Shown here piece by piece: positions 8,225 through 17,041 of a stretch of 64,000 nt of DNA. Below the pieces are notes generated by a model. That model ran no database searches and had not been told where the DNA came from. It saw only the letters and a list, made by a program, of their open reading frames with translations. The position numbers and the translations under genes were made by a program. The DNA is from Arachnia propionica (lineage in GTDB: Bacteria > Actinomycetota > Actinomycetes > Propionibacteriales > Propionibacteriaceae), in the NCBI RefSeq assembly GCF_037055325.1, contig NZ_CP146373.1:2728001-2792000 (forward strand). Direction: 5' to 3'. The stretch's first letter is position 1; every line of letters begins with the position of its first letter.

Positions 8225-9172
8225 ATGGACAGCTCAGAAAAGGATGCTGCCTCCACGAAACATCCGGAGGCCTTGGCCAGCGAACTGTTCAATGCCGTCA
8301 AGAAACTACGCTCCGATGGGATCCAGAACCCCGATCTCCAGATACCCGAACCCTTGCTGACGACGCTGGGACTCACCCCGGGCTCCCCCTTCGCCAGGCA
8401 CCTGGTCTCCAAGGCACTGTTGTCGTGCGCCGCGCACCTGGAGGAGAGCACCCGGAGCGCGTTCCTGTTCGCCGCCGGGTTCTGCAGAAACATCACCGGC
8501 TCCCCCGGGGAGCGGGTGAATCACTCCGCCACCGCATTGAACATAGGGCGCCGCACCCTGTACCGCCACATCGAGAAAGCCGCCCACGAGATCACCCACC
8601 TGTTGCTCGCCAGCGACCACGCCCCCGCTCTGGAGAACATCGACTTCATCACGACGAGCACCCACTGCCGGCTGGATCTTCGCGACGACTCGCCCGCCAT
8701 CCTGCTGAATCGCACGGTGATGGCCCTCCGCGACGGTATCAATGCCCTCGACGAGCACCTGTTCCTGCCACTGCTGCGCGATCCCGAGCTGAAGTACTAC
8801 GCCCTCGAGGGCTGCAAGCTGTCAGATGTTCGGGAAAACGGCGACTCATGGACCGTTCAGCTGCGGCTCCCCCGCCGCCTGAACGTCGGGGAATCCCACA
8901 CCTTCTCGGTGTCCGTGCGTCTGCCCGACCACGACTGCCTGGAGCCGGTCTTCGGCTTGGCGCCCGTCACATCCATGCACGCCGCAAGAATCGAACTGCA
9001 CTTCGAGGCGCGCCTCCCACGACTCGTCGAGCGCATCGACCGCGCCTGGCCCGCCCAAATAATGTCCCCCACTCTTTCCGGTCATCCCGTCGAGGTGATG
9101 CACAACAAGGCCGTCGCCACCTTCAGGAACATGCAGCCCGGATGGGGCTACGGGGTTCGTTGGGCCTGGTGA
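8225..9172 (+). CDS. HTH-containing putative regulator divergent from the defence operon (315 aa)
   Basis: Not assigned to a named family. Residues ~90-125 contain a helix-turn-helix-like segment (ATALNIGRRTLYRHIEKA) inside a helical N-terminal half. The C-terminal half (~150-315) is beta-rich (WTVQLRLPRRLNVGESHTFSVSVRLP) and could be a ligand-sensing or oligomerisation domain. It lies divergently from the 465-residue gene, so control of the defence genes is plausible. Its stop codon is itself part of the first TGAGTAC repeat downstream. Confidence 0.7.
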   Translation: MDSSEKDAASTKHPEALASELFNAVKKLRSDGIQNPDLQIPEPLLTTLGLTPGSPFARHLVSKALLSCAAHLEESTRSAFLFAAGFCRNITGSPGERVNHSATALNIGRRTLYRHIEKAAHEITHLLLASDHAPALENIDFITTSTHCRLDLRDDSPAILLNRTVMALRDGINALDEHLFLPLLRDPELKYYALEGCKLSDVRENGDSWTVQLRLPRRLNVGESHTFSVSVRLPDHDCLEPVFGLAPVTSMHAARIELHFEARLPRLVERIDRAWPAQIMSPTLSGHPVEVMHNKAVATFRNMQPGWGYGVRWAW

Positions 9173-9350
9173 GTACCCCTCCCACTCTCCGGAAAATCCC
9201 TGAGTACTCATACCGCCCCGGTAGGTAACCCCTGAGTACCCACCCATGATTCGCGACTAGGGGTTTTGGCCGAAAGTACGACAAATTGTTCACGCAAACC
9301 TCAGTCAGCGCGGGTTTGCGAAAGCAATTTTTCTGAGTAGGAATACTCAG
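9170..9350. promoter_or_regulatory. Cluster of TGAGTAC repeats and a palindrome upstream of the WhiB-like gene
   Basis: TGAGTAC occurs at 9170, 9201 and 9233, spaced 31-32 bp (three helical turns), with wider agreement CCCTGAGTAC(C/T)CA between the last two. At 9333-9350 CTGAGTA and TACTCAG form a perfect inverted repeat with a GGAA spacer. This looks like a multi-site operator for a dimeric or cooperatively binding protein controlling the gene at 9489. The 316-bp gap holds no other gene. Confidence 0.5.
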
Positions 9351-9488
9351 CCGCCTGCAAGCCGGATACCTACAAAAGTCAGGTAGCTCCCCTTACCAAA
9401 AGCGCTTATCAGCTTCTGGAAGATCCGCCACTCTGGTGTGACAGGCATCAAGAAGACCCCCATCCACAGGGCAAGGAGGACCCACACC

Positions 9489-10037
9489 GTGACCATCGCT
9501 CTCGACAACGCCACCCCTTGCGTCAAGTTCGCCTCACTCTTCCAGAATCCTCTCCTGGAGGACGAGACCAGCGTCGAGACCGCCGCCGACATCCGCACCC
9601 AGGCGGCTCTCGCCGCCCACGCCGCGAAGCTCTGCGGGGAATGCCCTCTGCGCGCCCAGTGCCTCACCGACGCGGTGGTCTCCTACGACGTCGCAGGTTT
9701 CGTGGCCGGCACCACCGAAACCCAGCGTCGCGAGATCCGCGCACGCCTCGACGTCACCGTCGAGCCGGAAGACCTGGACAGCTTCGCCGGAGTCTGTTCA
9801 GGCCGCAGTTTCGACCACGAGGAAATCCACCGGCTGCGGCAGGCCAACCCCACCCAGCCGCTGTCCGCCATCGCTGCGCGAGTCGGCTGCTCCATCTCGA
9901 CGGTCAAACGCCACCTCAGGCGGGCCGAAGCGCGCAGCGGGGTCGTGAAGTCCATTGCCAAGAAGCGCAAGCCCAGCAAGTGTGAGGTGCTAGAGGCCGC
10001 CGTCGAGGTCCTGAGCCCCGCCTCCTCTGTCGCCTGA
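9489..10037 (+). CDS. WhiB-family iron-sulfur regulator with an HTH tail
   Basis: WhiB-like transcription factors bind a 4Fe-4S cluster through four Cys. Here they are C11, then C-x2-C-x5-C (LCGECPLRAQC), with an unusually long gap of 37 residues between the first and second Cys. The family turn motif is degenerate (AGFVAGT, no Trp). The C-terminal part adds a helix-turn-helix-like segment (LSAIAARVGCSISTVKRHLRRAE) and a basic tail, making 182 residues against about 80-130 for typical family members. I chose the GTG at 9489 because AAGGAGG lies 8 nt upstream. The TGAGTAC operator-like cluster precedes it. Confidence 0.8.
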   Translation: MTIALDNATPCVKFASLFQNPLLEDETSVETAADIRTQAALAAHAAKLCGECPLRAQCLTDAVVSYDVAGFVAGTTETQRREIRARLDVTVEPEDLDSFAGVCSGRSFDHEEIHRLRQANPTQPLSAIAARVGCSISTVKRHLRRAEARSGVVKSIAKKRKPSKCEVLEAAVEVLSPASSVA

Positions 10038-10055
10038 TCCCCTCCCACACGAACC

Positions 10056-10118
10056 GCCGCCGAACCGGATTCACAGGACATCTTCCCCTCACCGTCCTGC
10101 TCGTCCCGGTTCGGCGGC
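10056..10118. terminator. Bidirectional terminator between the whiB-like and HAD genes
   Basis: Two arms of a perfect 13-bp inverted repeat (GCCGCCGAACCGG and complement) at 10056-10068 and 10106-10118. The loop contains a smaller CAGGAC/GTCCTG stem. It sits exactly between convergent genes. Confidence 0.65.
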
Positions 10119-10121
10119 GCT

Positions 10122-10901
10122 CTAGAACCAGCGTTCCAACTCCTGGACGGTCCCACCGGATTCGAAGTCGCCGGTGACGTGATCTGCTGCGGCCCTCACA
10201 TCATGAGGGGCGTCGCCCATCGCAACCCCACGACCGGCCCACCGGATCATCTCGATGTCGTTGTAGCCGTCGCCGAGAGCCAACACGTCGGCGGCGGCGA
10301 CACCGAGTTCCCCGCACACCTGCTCCAAGCCCCGGGCCTTGTCAACGTCCTTGGGGACGATGTCCACCCACGACGACCAGCCCATGTAGTACGACACCTC
10401 CCGCAACCCCAGCGCCTCGACCATCTCGGTGAAGACGTCGTCGTCGGTTTCCGGATCGTGCACCACGATGCGGGAAACCGGGCGCGAGGCCAGCTCCTCA
10501 ACGCTCTCCACGACGAAGTCGCCGTTCAATTCCCCCTCGGGAAAGGGTGTCGAGACCCGCCACAGCATGCCATCGGTGACCGCGATCGCCGCGTTCGGGG
10601 CCAGTCTAGCCACCCGGGAGATGGAATCGGCGGGATCGAAACGGGCCTCGTGAAGCACCTCGACGGGCGGATAGTTCACGATCATCGCACCGTTCGCGCA
10701 CACCGACGGACCGGGCGGCAGACCAAGGGCATCGAAAATCTTCTGCGTTCCGGCCCAGGCCCGTCCCGTCGTGAGTACCACCGGCACCCCAGCGGCGACG
10801 ACGCGCCGCACCGCATCGTGCACGTCACCGGGCAGGTCGCCGTTGACGCTGACGATGGTGCCGTCGATGTCGAGGGCAACCAGGGCGGGTGTGAAGGTCA
10901 T
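10122..10901 (-). CDS. HAD-superfamily (Cof-type) phosphatase
   Basis: Cof/HAD IIB hydrolase acting on small phosphorylated metabolites; the substrate cannot be read from sequence. HAD motif I is LDIDGTIV (nucleophile and acid/base Asp) near the N-terminus, a Thr-containing motif II is VVLTTGRAW, and motif III/IV is LALGDGYNDIEMI. The cap domain lies between. The length of 259 residues is normal. ATG at 10901 has AGGAG five bases upstream. It lies downstream of serS on the same strand, with a ~75-bp gap. Confidence 0.88.
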   Translation of the reverse strand: MTFTPALVALDIDGTIVSVNGDLPGDVHDAVRRVVAAGVPVVLTTGRAWAGTQKIFDALGLPPGPSVCANGAMIVNYPPVEVLHEARFDPADSISRVARLAPNAAIAVTDGMLWRVSTPFPEGELNGDFVVESVEELASRPVSRIVVHDPETDDDVFTEMVEALGLREVSYYMGWSSWVDIVPKDVDKARGLEQVCGELGVAAADVLALGDGYNDIEMIRWAGRGVAMGDAPHDVRAAADHVTGDFESGGTVQELERWF

Positions 10902-10977
10902 CGTTTCTCCTGGGTTCGTGGGGTCACTGACCCGACCAGCGCAAGGCACCCCCGGAAATGGCTCGCGGGCTGGAAGA

Positions 10978-12249
10978 TCAGCCCGCCGTGAGCATCTCCA
11001 GGCCGCCGAGATGGGGGCGCAGCGCCTCGGGGACGCGCACCGACCCGTCGGCCTGCTGATGGTTTTCGAGCAGCATGATGATGATCCGGGTCATGGCGCA
11101 CAGCGTGCCGTTGAGGGTGGCGACGTGCTCGGTTCCCTTCTCCGTGCGGTACCGGATCCCAAGGCGGCGGGCCTGGAACTGGGTGCAGTTGGAGGTGGAG
11201 GTCACCTCGCGGTAGCGCTGCTGGGTTGGCAGCCAAGCGTAGCAGTCGTACTTGCGGGCAGCGCTAAGACCGAGGTCCCCGGAGGCGACATCGAGCACCT
11301 GGAAGGGAATCTCCAGTGCCTCGAGGAACTCCTTCTCGAAACCGAGGAGCCGCTGGTGCCACTCCTCGGCGTCCTCGGGCAGGCAGTGGATGAACATCTC
11401 GACCTTGTCGAACCAGTGAACCCGGAAGATACCGCGGGTGTCCTTGCCGTAGGAGCCGGCCTCGCGGCGGAAGCAGGGGCTGAACGCGGCGTACTGGCGC
11501 GGCAGGGAATCGGCGTCGAGGATCTCGTCGCTGTGGAAGGCCGCCAGGGCGACCTCGGAGGTGCCGACGAGGTAAAGATCATCGGTGGGGAGGTGGTAGA
11601 CGTCCTTGGCGGCCTGACCGAGGAAACCGGTGCCAGCCATCGCCTCGGGTTTCACCAGCGCCGGGGGGATCATGGCGGTGAATCCCCACTCGACGGCCTT
11701 GGTCATGGCCAGGTTCAGCAGCGCGAACTCCAGGCGCGCGCCGAGGCCGGTGAGCACGTAGAACCGCGACCCGGAGATCTTCGTGCCGCGTTCCATGTCG
11801 ATGGCGCCCAGCGCCTCGCCGAGCTCCAGATGGTCCTTGGGTTCGAAACCCTCGGCGGCAAAGTCGCGGGGGACGCCGACGGTCTCGATCACGACGCCGT
11901 CGTCCTCACCGCCGCGCGGCACACCATCGATGACGATGTTGCCGAGCTGCATGATCAGCTCGTTGAACCGGTCCCCGGCGGCCTCCGACTGCTCCTGCGC
12001 GGCCTTCACCTCGGCTGCAAGCTGCTTGGTGCGGGCCAGCAGTGCGGCCTTCTCCTCGCCCTGAGCCTTGGGGATGAGCCTGCCGAGTTCCTTCTGCTCG
12101 GCGCGCAGCCTGTCGAAGGTCGCGATCCCCGAGCGGCGTGCCTCATCAGCCGAGACCAGTTCGTCGACGAGTTCGACGGAATCCCCGCGGACCTCCTGCG
12201 AACGTCGGACGAGGTCGGGGTCGGTGCGCAGCAGCTTGGGATCGATCAT
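10978..12249 (-). CDS. serS: Seryl-tRNA synthetase
   Basis: Charges tRNA-Ser with serine. The 423 residues are full length: an N-terminal coiled-coil arm (about residues 30-100, [26 protein letters not shown]) and a class II catalytic core with [16 protein letters not shown], motif 2 ([20 protein letters not shown]) and motif 3 region ([16 protein letters not shown]). Start at ATG 12249 (MIDPKLL) agrees with the family. TAGAGT (complement of 12257-12262) ends 7 nt before the ATG and there is no ribosome site, so it is likely leaderless. Confidence 0.96.
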   Translation of the reverse strand: MIDPKLLRTDPDLVRRSQEVRGDSVELVDELVSADEARRSGIATFDRLRAEQKELGRLIPKAQGEEKAALLARTKQLAAEVKAAQEQSEAAGDRFNELIMQLGNIVIDGVPRGGEDDGVVIETVGVPRDFAAEGFEPKDHLELGEALGAIDMERGTKISGSRFYVLTGLGARLEFALLNLAMTKAVEWGFTAMIPPALVKPEAMAGTGFLGQAAKDVYHLPTDDLYLVGTSEVALAAFHSDEILDADSLPRQYAAFSPCFRREAGSYGKDTRGIFRVHWFDKVEMFIHCLPEDAEEWHQRLLGFEKEFLEALEIPFQVLDVASGDLGLSAARKYDCYAWLPTQQRYREVTSTSNCTQFQARRLGIRYRTEKGTEHVATLNGTLCAMTRIIIMLLENHQQADGSVRVPEALRPHLGGLEMLTAG

Positions 12250-12353
12250 GGGATGAACTCTACGCGGGTGTCGTGCGAAACCCGGTCGCAGGACCACGAT
12301 TCCCAGCCCCACCTTCCCACACCGGCTCATCCGGCTCGCGTCAACGGAGCACC

Positions 12354-13259
12354 TCAGGTGGCATCGAGCGACCGCAACCACTCGGAGGCCTCCTCGAACG
12401 CCTCGTCGTCGAAGCCTCGGCGCACGTCGGCTGGTTGGGCGTCGGCGCGCGGGTAGGAGCCGAGGAAAAGCACGTCACGACAGATCCGCCGCAACCCGAG
12501 GAGGGCCTCGGCGAGGCGGCGATCACCCAGGTGGCCCTCCGCGTCGATGGCGAAGCAGTAACTGCCGAGGATGGTCTTGGTGGGGCGCGACTCGATGCGA
12601 CACAGGTTCACCCCGCGCACCGCGAACTGTTGCAGGATCTCCAGCAGGGCTCCCGGGTGGTCCTGGTGCATGTAGGCCACCAGGGTGGTCTTGTCCGCGC
12701 CGGTGCGTTCCGGCACCCGACCCGGACGGGAAACCACGACGAAACGGGTCACCGCTCCCGGATTGTCCTCGATGGAATGGGCCAGCTCCTCGAGCCCGTA
12801 GAGCCGGCCCGCGACCCGCGCACAAATCGCAGCGTCGTAACGGGAAGCCGGGTCCGCGACCTCCTTGGCCGCGCCCGCCGTGGAACCGGCCTCCGTCACC
12901 TGCGCGCCGGGGAGCATCGTGGCCAGCCAGTCGCGGCACTGCGCTGCCGCGTGTCCGTGGGTGAGCACCGAGGTGACGTCGTCGAGGGTGGTGCCGGGGC
13001 GCACGTAGATCCCGAATTCGACGGGGATCACCACCTCACCGGTGATCGCGAGGGGATCGCCGTCGACGAGCTTGTCGAGGGTGGCGGAGACCCCGCCCTC
13101 CACGGAGTTCTCGATCGGCACCACGACACCATCGACCTGCCCCTGCCTGACGGCATCCAGAGCCTCGCCGACGCTGGCGAAGGGAACCCCATCGGACTCA
13201 TCAATGCCGAGCAAGGCCTGATGAGTGAACGTCCCTGCGGGTCCGAAATATCCGAGCAC
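12354..13259 (-). CDS. pheA: Prephenate dehydratase with ACT domain
   Basis: Converts prephenate to phenylpyruvate in phenylalanine synthesis. The N-terminal catalytic domain starts [15 protein letters not shown] and contains [16 protein letters not shown]. The regulatory ACT domain includes the Phe-binding ESRPTK segment preceded by [12 protein letters not shown]. It is a stand-alone actinobacterial form without a chorismate mutase domain. The start is uncertain. GTG 13259 fits the family and lies 6 nt after a TACCCT box (complement of 13266-13271). GTG 13265 and ATG 13301 are in-frame alternatives. Confidence 0.94.
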   Translation of the reverse strand: MLGYFGPAGTFTHQALLGIDESDGVPFASVGEALDAVRQGQVDGVVVPIENSVEGGVSATLDKLVDGDPLAITGEVVIPVEFGIYVRPGTTLDDVTSVLTHGHAAAQCRDWLATMLPGAQVTEAGSTAGAAKEVADPASRYDAAICARVAGRLYGLEELAHSIEDNPGAVTRFVVVSRPGRVPERTGADKTTLVAYMHQDHPGALLEILQQFAVRGVNLCRIESRPTKTILGSYCFAIDAEGHLGDRRLAEALLGLRRICRDVLFLGSYPRADAQPADVRRGFDDEAFEEASEWLRSLDAT

Positions 13260-13365
13260 CCGCACAGGGTATCGCCGTGTGACCCGCCGTGGCTGCGACA
13301 TCCCTTCGATGACCCCTCCCGGGAATATGGTCGTTTTTAACAAAACCCGACCGGAAGAGAACACC

Positions 13366-13944
13366 ATGGTCACCGAGCACGCGGACAACCCCGTGATGGC
13401 ACAGGCCGCTGGACAGGTCGAGACGAAACACCAGCAGATCCACGACCTTCAGATCCGGCTGCAGAAACAACTCCCCGTGCTCGCCGCACACTGGGACGCG
13501 GACGAGTTCACCGTGTTCCAGCACGACTACAGCCGTTTCGACTCCGAGTGCGAACGCGTGAAACAGGGCCTCGACATGGTGCATGCCAGCCTGACGGGAC
13601 AAACAGAGGTGCCCATCCCTCCCGCACGTCGCACACCCACCCGGGACCGCCGGAGAAGCCCCGCGAGCCCCCGGCGTGGTCGCACCACGGCAGTACTCCC
13701 CGAGGGCATCGCGGGGCTGGTCGAGGCCAACGCCGAGCTGAGCACCCTCCTGGCGAGGTTGCAGGGCGAGTTGGCTAGCTCCATGGCGCAGTGGGATGAC
13801 ACCGCCCGGCGCGCCTGGACCACGGCACAGACCTCGTGGGACGAATCGAGTCGTCACCGGCAGGACATCGTGGCAGGCCTGCCCGAAACCATGACCCGGA
13901 CCCACACGAACGCCCGGTTCTCCGCCATACCGATCGCCAGCTAA
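13366..13944 (+). CDS. Helical protein with two WXG100-like segments
   Basis: Probably related to ESAT-6/WXG100 fold proteins, though not certain. Two helical hairpin-like parts are visible. Residues ~1-85 contain LPVLAAHWDADEFTVFQHDYSRF. Residues ~110-180 contain LASSMAQWDDTARRAWTTAQTSW. They are joined by a Pro/Arg-rich linker (PPARRTPTRDRRRSPASPRRGR). There is no signal peptide or membrane span. ATG 13366 has GGAAGAG upstream. It is divergent from pheA. No secretion genes are nearby; the type VII-like genes lie at 60-64 kb. Confidence 0.65.
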   Translation: MVTEHADNPVMAQAAGQVETKHQQIHDLQIRLQKQLPVLAAHWDADEFTVFQHDYSRFDSECERVKQGLDMVHASLTGQTEVPIPPARRTPTRDRRRSPASPRRGRTTAVLPEGIAGLVEANAELSTLLARLQGELASSMAQWDDTARRAWTTAQTSWDESSRHRQDIVAGLPETMTRTHTNARFSAIPIAS

Positions 13945-14051
13945 ACCACACCCCCACATCACCCCCGAGCGCATCGGGCCAACCGTGCACGCGACCGAAG
14001 AAGCAGATTCACCCACCGTGCGACGTGCTCTCGGAGGAGGCAGGCAGCGCC

Positions 14052-14747
14052 TCAGGCGTGGGCCGCCAGCAGCTGTCGGGAATCCCACCGTTGAGCTTTC
14101 GCCCACGTGTTGCGATGCTCTCCTTCCAGGGCAATGTCCAGCCGGGCCAGGTAGTCGGCGCGGGACAGTTCGATCACTCCGAGACTCGCCAAATGTGGCG
14201 TCAGCCACTGCACGTCCAGCAGATCGACGCGGGCCCGGGCGAGTTCTGCCACCAGCCTCAGCAACGCCACCTTAGATGCGTCGCGGCCCAGTTCGGAATG
14301 GTGGAACATGGATTCCCCCGCGAACAGCCCTCCCTGATGCACCCCGTAGAGCCCCCCGACCAGCCGACCGTCGGCATCCCAGGTCTCGACGCTGTGAGCG
14401 TATCCGGCCTGATGGAGGGCAGTGTAGGCGAAGGCGATGCGGTCATCGATCCACCCGTCAGGACGTTTCGGGTCGGCGCAGGCGGCCAGCACGTCGGGAA
14501 AGGCGCGGTCGACGGTGGTGGTGTAACGTGCCGCCATCTTGCGCAGCGACCGGGTGATGCGCAACCCCCCGGGGGGCAGCACGGCACGTCGCAGGGGCGA
14601 CCACCACCCCATCCACTTTTCTATGGGCATGGGGAACACCCCGCAGCGGTAGGCAACCAGCGCCAAGGCGGGGTCGAACTCGTCGCTGTACCCGATCAGG
14701 TCGGAGTCCGGCCAGGCATCGGGTGAGCCGAAGACGTTGTCGAGCAC
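14052..14747 (-). CDS. aat: Leucyl/phenylalanyl-tRNA--protein transferase
   Basis: Transfers Leu or Phe from tRNA to N-terminal Lys or Arg of proteins in the N-degron pathway. Family features are AYRCGVFPMPI ... GWWSPLRRAVLPPGGLRITRSL, SVETWDADGRLVGGLYGVHQGGLFAGESMFH, and DASKVALLRL. The GTG at 14747 gives 231 residues, the usual size. An in-frame ATG at 14810 would add 21 residues that do not resemble the family. The frame is open further upstream to 15524, but that part is a shadow of the EcsC gene. Confidence 0.9.
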   Translation of the reverse strand: MLDNVFGSPDAWPDSDLIGYSDEFDPALALVAYRCGVFPMPIEKWMGWWSPLRRAVLPPGGLRITRSLRKMAARYTTTVDRAFPDVLAACADPKRPDGWIDDRIAFAYTALHQAGYAHSVETWDADGRLVGGLYGVHQGGLFAGESMFHHSELGRDASKVALLRLVAELARARVDLLDVQWLTPHLASLGVIELSRADYLARLDIALEGEHRNTWAKAQRWDSRQLLAAHA

Positions 14748-14897
14748 GGGTCCCAGTCTTACAGGATTACGGGGTCTCCCGCTGGCCTGGGGGCCATTTG
14801 ATGATTTCATCGACCACGGTGAAGATTTTGGTTGGTACACGCAGCAAAATCTTTCACAATGACATAATGCGGGTTGGGGTAGAAGGACGGTGAGAGG

Positions 14898-15593
14898 ATG
14901 AGCGACGCCAAAGACACCAACAACAAGATGGTTGCGACGACCGAAGGCCTGACCTCGGACGCCTTCCACCGCCTCCTGGATCTCGCCATCACGGGTCGCG
15001 GAAAACTCCTGGGAGCCCGTGCCATCGCGAACAACCAGCTGCGCCACCAGCAGAACCACGAGAACGCCATCCGCGGGCTGTCGAATCAGCACATCGCACT
15101 GGCCGGCGGCCAAGGATTCGCGACGAACTGGGGTGGTTTCCTGCTGTCGTTGGTGACCATTCCCGCGAACATGGCCGCAGCCGCCTTCATCCAGGCGCGT
15201 GCTGTCGCTGGCATCGCACACCTGCGCGGCTACGAACTGGACGATCCCCGGGTCCGCACCGCGATCCTCGTGGTCATGCTCGGCCCGCGCGGATCCGCGG
15301 CTCTCATCGCAGCAGGTGACCTGCCCAGTTCCGCAGCCGCCGTCGCCACCGCCCCCGCCTTCGACCCGCGACTCGACGCCCGCGTGTCCCGGGCTCTCCT
15401 GGAGCAGTCGATGAACCACATCGGGGGCAAACGGCTTGGTGTTTTCCTGGCCAAAAAGATCCCCCTGGTCGGCGGCGGGGTGGGTGCAGTGGTGGATGGC
15501 TGGTCGACGCGCTCCATCATCCAATACGCCCAGGAGCAGTTCATCTCCCGGCGCCCCCGATCCGCGGGCTACGCGGTCATCGTGGAGGACTGA
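14898..15593 (+). CDS. EcsC-family protein
   Basis: EcsC proteins are membrane-associated proteins of poorly known function, named after the Bacillus ecs locus. Here 231 residues include a Gly/Ala-rich amphipathic stretch (NWGGFLLSLVTIPANMAAAAFIQARAVAGIAHLRGYELDDPRVRTAIL) characteristic of the family. A second is KRLGVFLAKKIPLVGGGVGAVVDGW. GAGAGG lies just upstream of the ATG. A CACAAT-type -10 with TTGGTA 17 bases upstream (about 14832-14860) may be the promoter. It is divergent from aat. Confidence 0.8.
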   Translation: MSDAKDTNNKMVATTEGLTSDAFHRLLDLAITGRGKLLGARAIANNQLRHQQNHENAIRGLSNQHIALAGGQGFATNWGGFLLSLVTIPANMAAAAFIQARAVAGIAHLRGYELDDPRVRTAILVVMLGPRGSAALIAAGDLPSSAAAVATAPAFDPRLDARVSRALLEQSMNHIGGKRLGVFLAKKIPLVGGGVGAVVDGWSTRSIIQYAQEQFISRRPRSAGYAVIVED

Positions 15594-15721
15594 GCGTCCC
15601 CCGCTCCTGCATCATCACGGGTCGTCCCGGACCCGGAGCAGCCACGGGAGCTGCAGAAGAACGCGGCGACGTGTCCCCGTGAAGAGTGCGGATCCCGTCT
15701 CCGACGAGCACAATTGGGGCC

Positions 15722-16990
15722 GTGACTGTGCTTTCCGATCTGGCTGCCCTCATTCCCGACGCCCGCGACCGACTGAAAGGGGTGGCCCGCATCACCCCCG
15801 TAGAACTGAACCAGCGGCTCACGGAGGCCACCGGCTCCGAGGTGTGGTTGAAACGTGAGGATCTCCAGCCCGTTCGTTCCTACAAGCTGCGAGGCGCCTA
15901 CAACCTGATCTCGCAACTCCCACCCGAGGCACGGGAAGCCGGTGTGGTGTGCGCGTCCGCCGGCAACCACGGACAGGGGGTCGCATTCGCAGCGGCGACG
16001 CTGGGCATCGGCGCGGTGGTGTACGTTCCCACCACCACGCCCCGGCAGAAACGCGACCGCATCCAGGCCTTGGGACGCGGTCACGTCGAGCTCGTCATGG
16101 AGGGCTCCACCTACGACCAGGCCTCCCGGGCCGCGGCACAGTTCGCGGAGCACAACGGACGCATCCTCGTGCCCGCCTTCAACGACCCGCGCACCGCCGC
16201 CGGGCAGGGCACCGCCATCGCGGAGGCCGTCGAACAGCTCGGGTTCGTGCCGGATGTCGTCATCCTGCCCGTCGGTGGCGGCGGTTTGATGTCGGGTGCC
16301 GCGGCCTGGTTGCGCACCCACCACCCGCAGGTGCGAATCGTCGGGGTGGAACCGGACGGGGCGCCGTGCGTGGCGGCCGCGATCTCCGCGGGACGCCCGT
16401 TCCCGCTGAACAACATCGACACCTTCGTCGACGGTGCCGCGGTCAGTCTCGTCGGTGACTACACCTTCGGCGTCATCAACGAGGCGAAGATCGAACTGAC
16501 CCGCATCCCCGAGGGGCAGGTGTGCTCCGAGATGCTCGCGATGTACCAGACCGACGGCATCATCGCCGAACCCGCCGGGGCCCTCGCAGCCGCCGCCCTG
16601 CCCACCGGCGGGGTGGGCACACGCATCCACATTCCCGGTGGGTCGCGAGTGCTGAGCATCGTCTCGGGTGGCAACAACGACGTCGCCCGCTACGCCGACG
16701 TCGTGGAGCGGTCGCTGCTGCACGAGGGTCGCAAGCACTACTTCCTGGTCAACTTCCCGCAGCAACCGGGCGCGTTGCGGCGTTTCCTCGACGAGGTGCT
16801 CGGCCCCGACGACGACATCACCTACTTCGAGTACGTGAAACGCTCCAGCCGTGAGGTCGGCCCGGCCCTGGTCGGCGTCGAACTCAGCAACCCCGGGGAC
16901 TACCGTTTCCTCCTGGCCCGCATCACCGAGTGCGGCATGGAGGTCAACGAGGTCGATTCCACCAGCCCCTACTTCCGTTTCCTCGTCTGA
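15722..16990 (+). CDS. ilvA: Threonine ammonia-lyase (biosynthetic threonine dehydratase)
   Basis: PLP enzyme deaminating threonine to 2-oxobutyrate, first step of isoleucine synthesis. The PLP lysine lies in RSYKLRGAYN and the substrate loop is SAGNHGQG. A Gly-rich phosphate cup is PVGGGGLMSG. A single C-terminal ACT-like domain (residues ~335-422, HYFLVNFPQQPGALRRFLDEVL) indicates Ile/Val-type allosteric control, as in the short corynebacterial form. GTG 15722 lies 7 nt after CACAAT without a ribosome site, so it may be leaderless. GTG 15686 is an in-frame alternative. Confidence 0.95.
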   Translation: MTVLSDLAALIPDARDRLKGVARITPVELNQRLTEATGSEVWLKREDLQPVRSYKLRGAYNLISQLPPEAREAGVVCASAGNHGQGVAFAAATLGIGAVVYVPTTTPRQKRDRIQALGRGHVELVMEGSTYDQASRAAAQFAEHNGRILVPAFNDPRTAAGQGTAIAEAVEQLGFVPDVVILPVGGGGLMSGAAAWLRTHHPQVRIVGVEPDGAPCVAAAISAGRPFPLNNIDTFVDGAAVSLVGDYTFGVINEAKIELTRIPEGQVCSEMLAMYQTDGIIAEPAGALAAAALPTGGVGTRIHIPGGSRVLSIVSGGNNDVARYADVVERSLLHEGRKHYFLVNFPQQPGALRRFLDEVLGPDDDITYFEYVKRSSREVGPALVGVELSNPGDYRFLLARITECGMEVNEVDSTSPYFRFLV

Positions 16991-17041
16991 CCGGTCCGAC
17001 CAGGCGGGGAGAACACGTCATCCAGCACGGATGTCCCGGCC

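Noticed and set aside
10771-12456. 561-codon plus-strand open frame
   Set aside because: Antisense to serS; composition typical of a GC shadow.
14811-15524. N-terminal extension of aat
   Set aside because: The extension is antisense to the EcsC gene and unlike the family.
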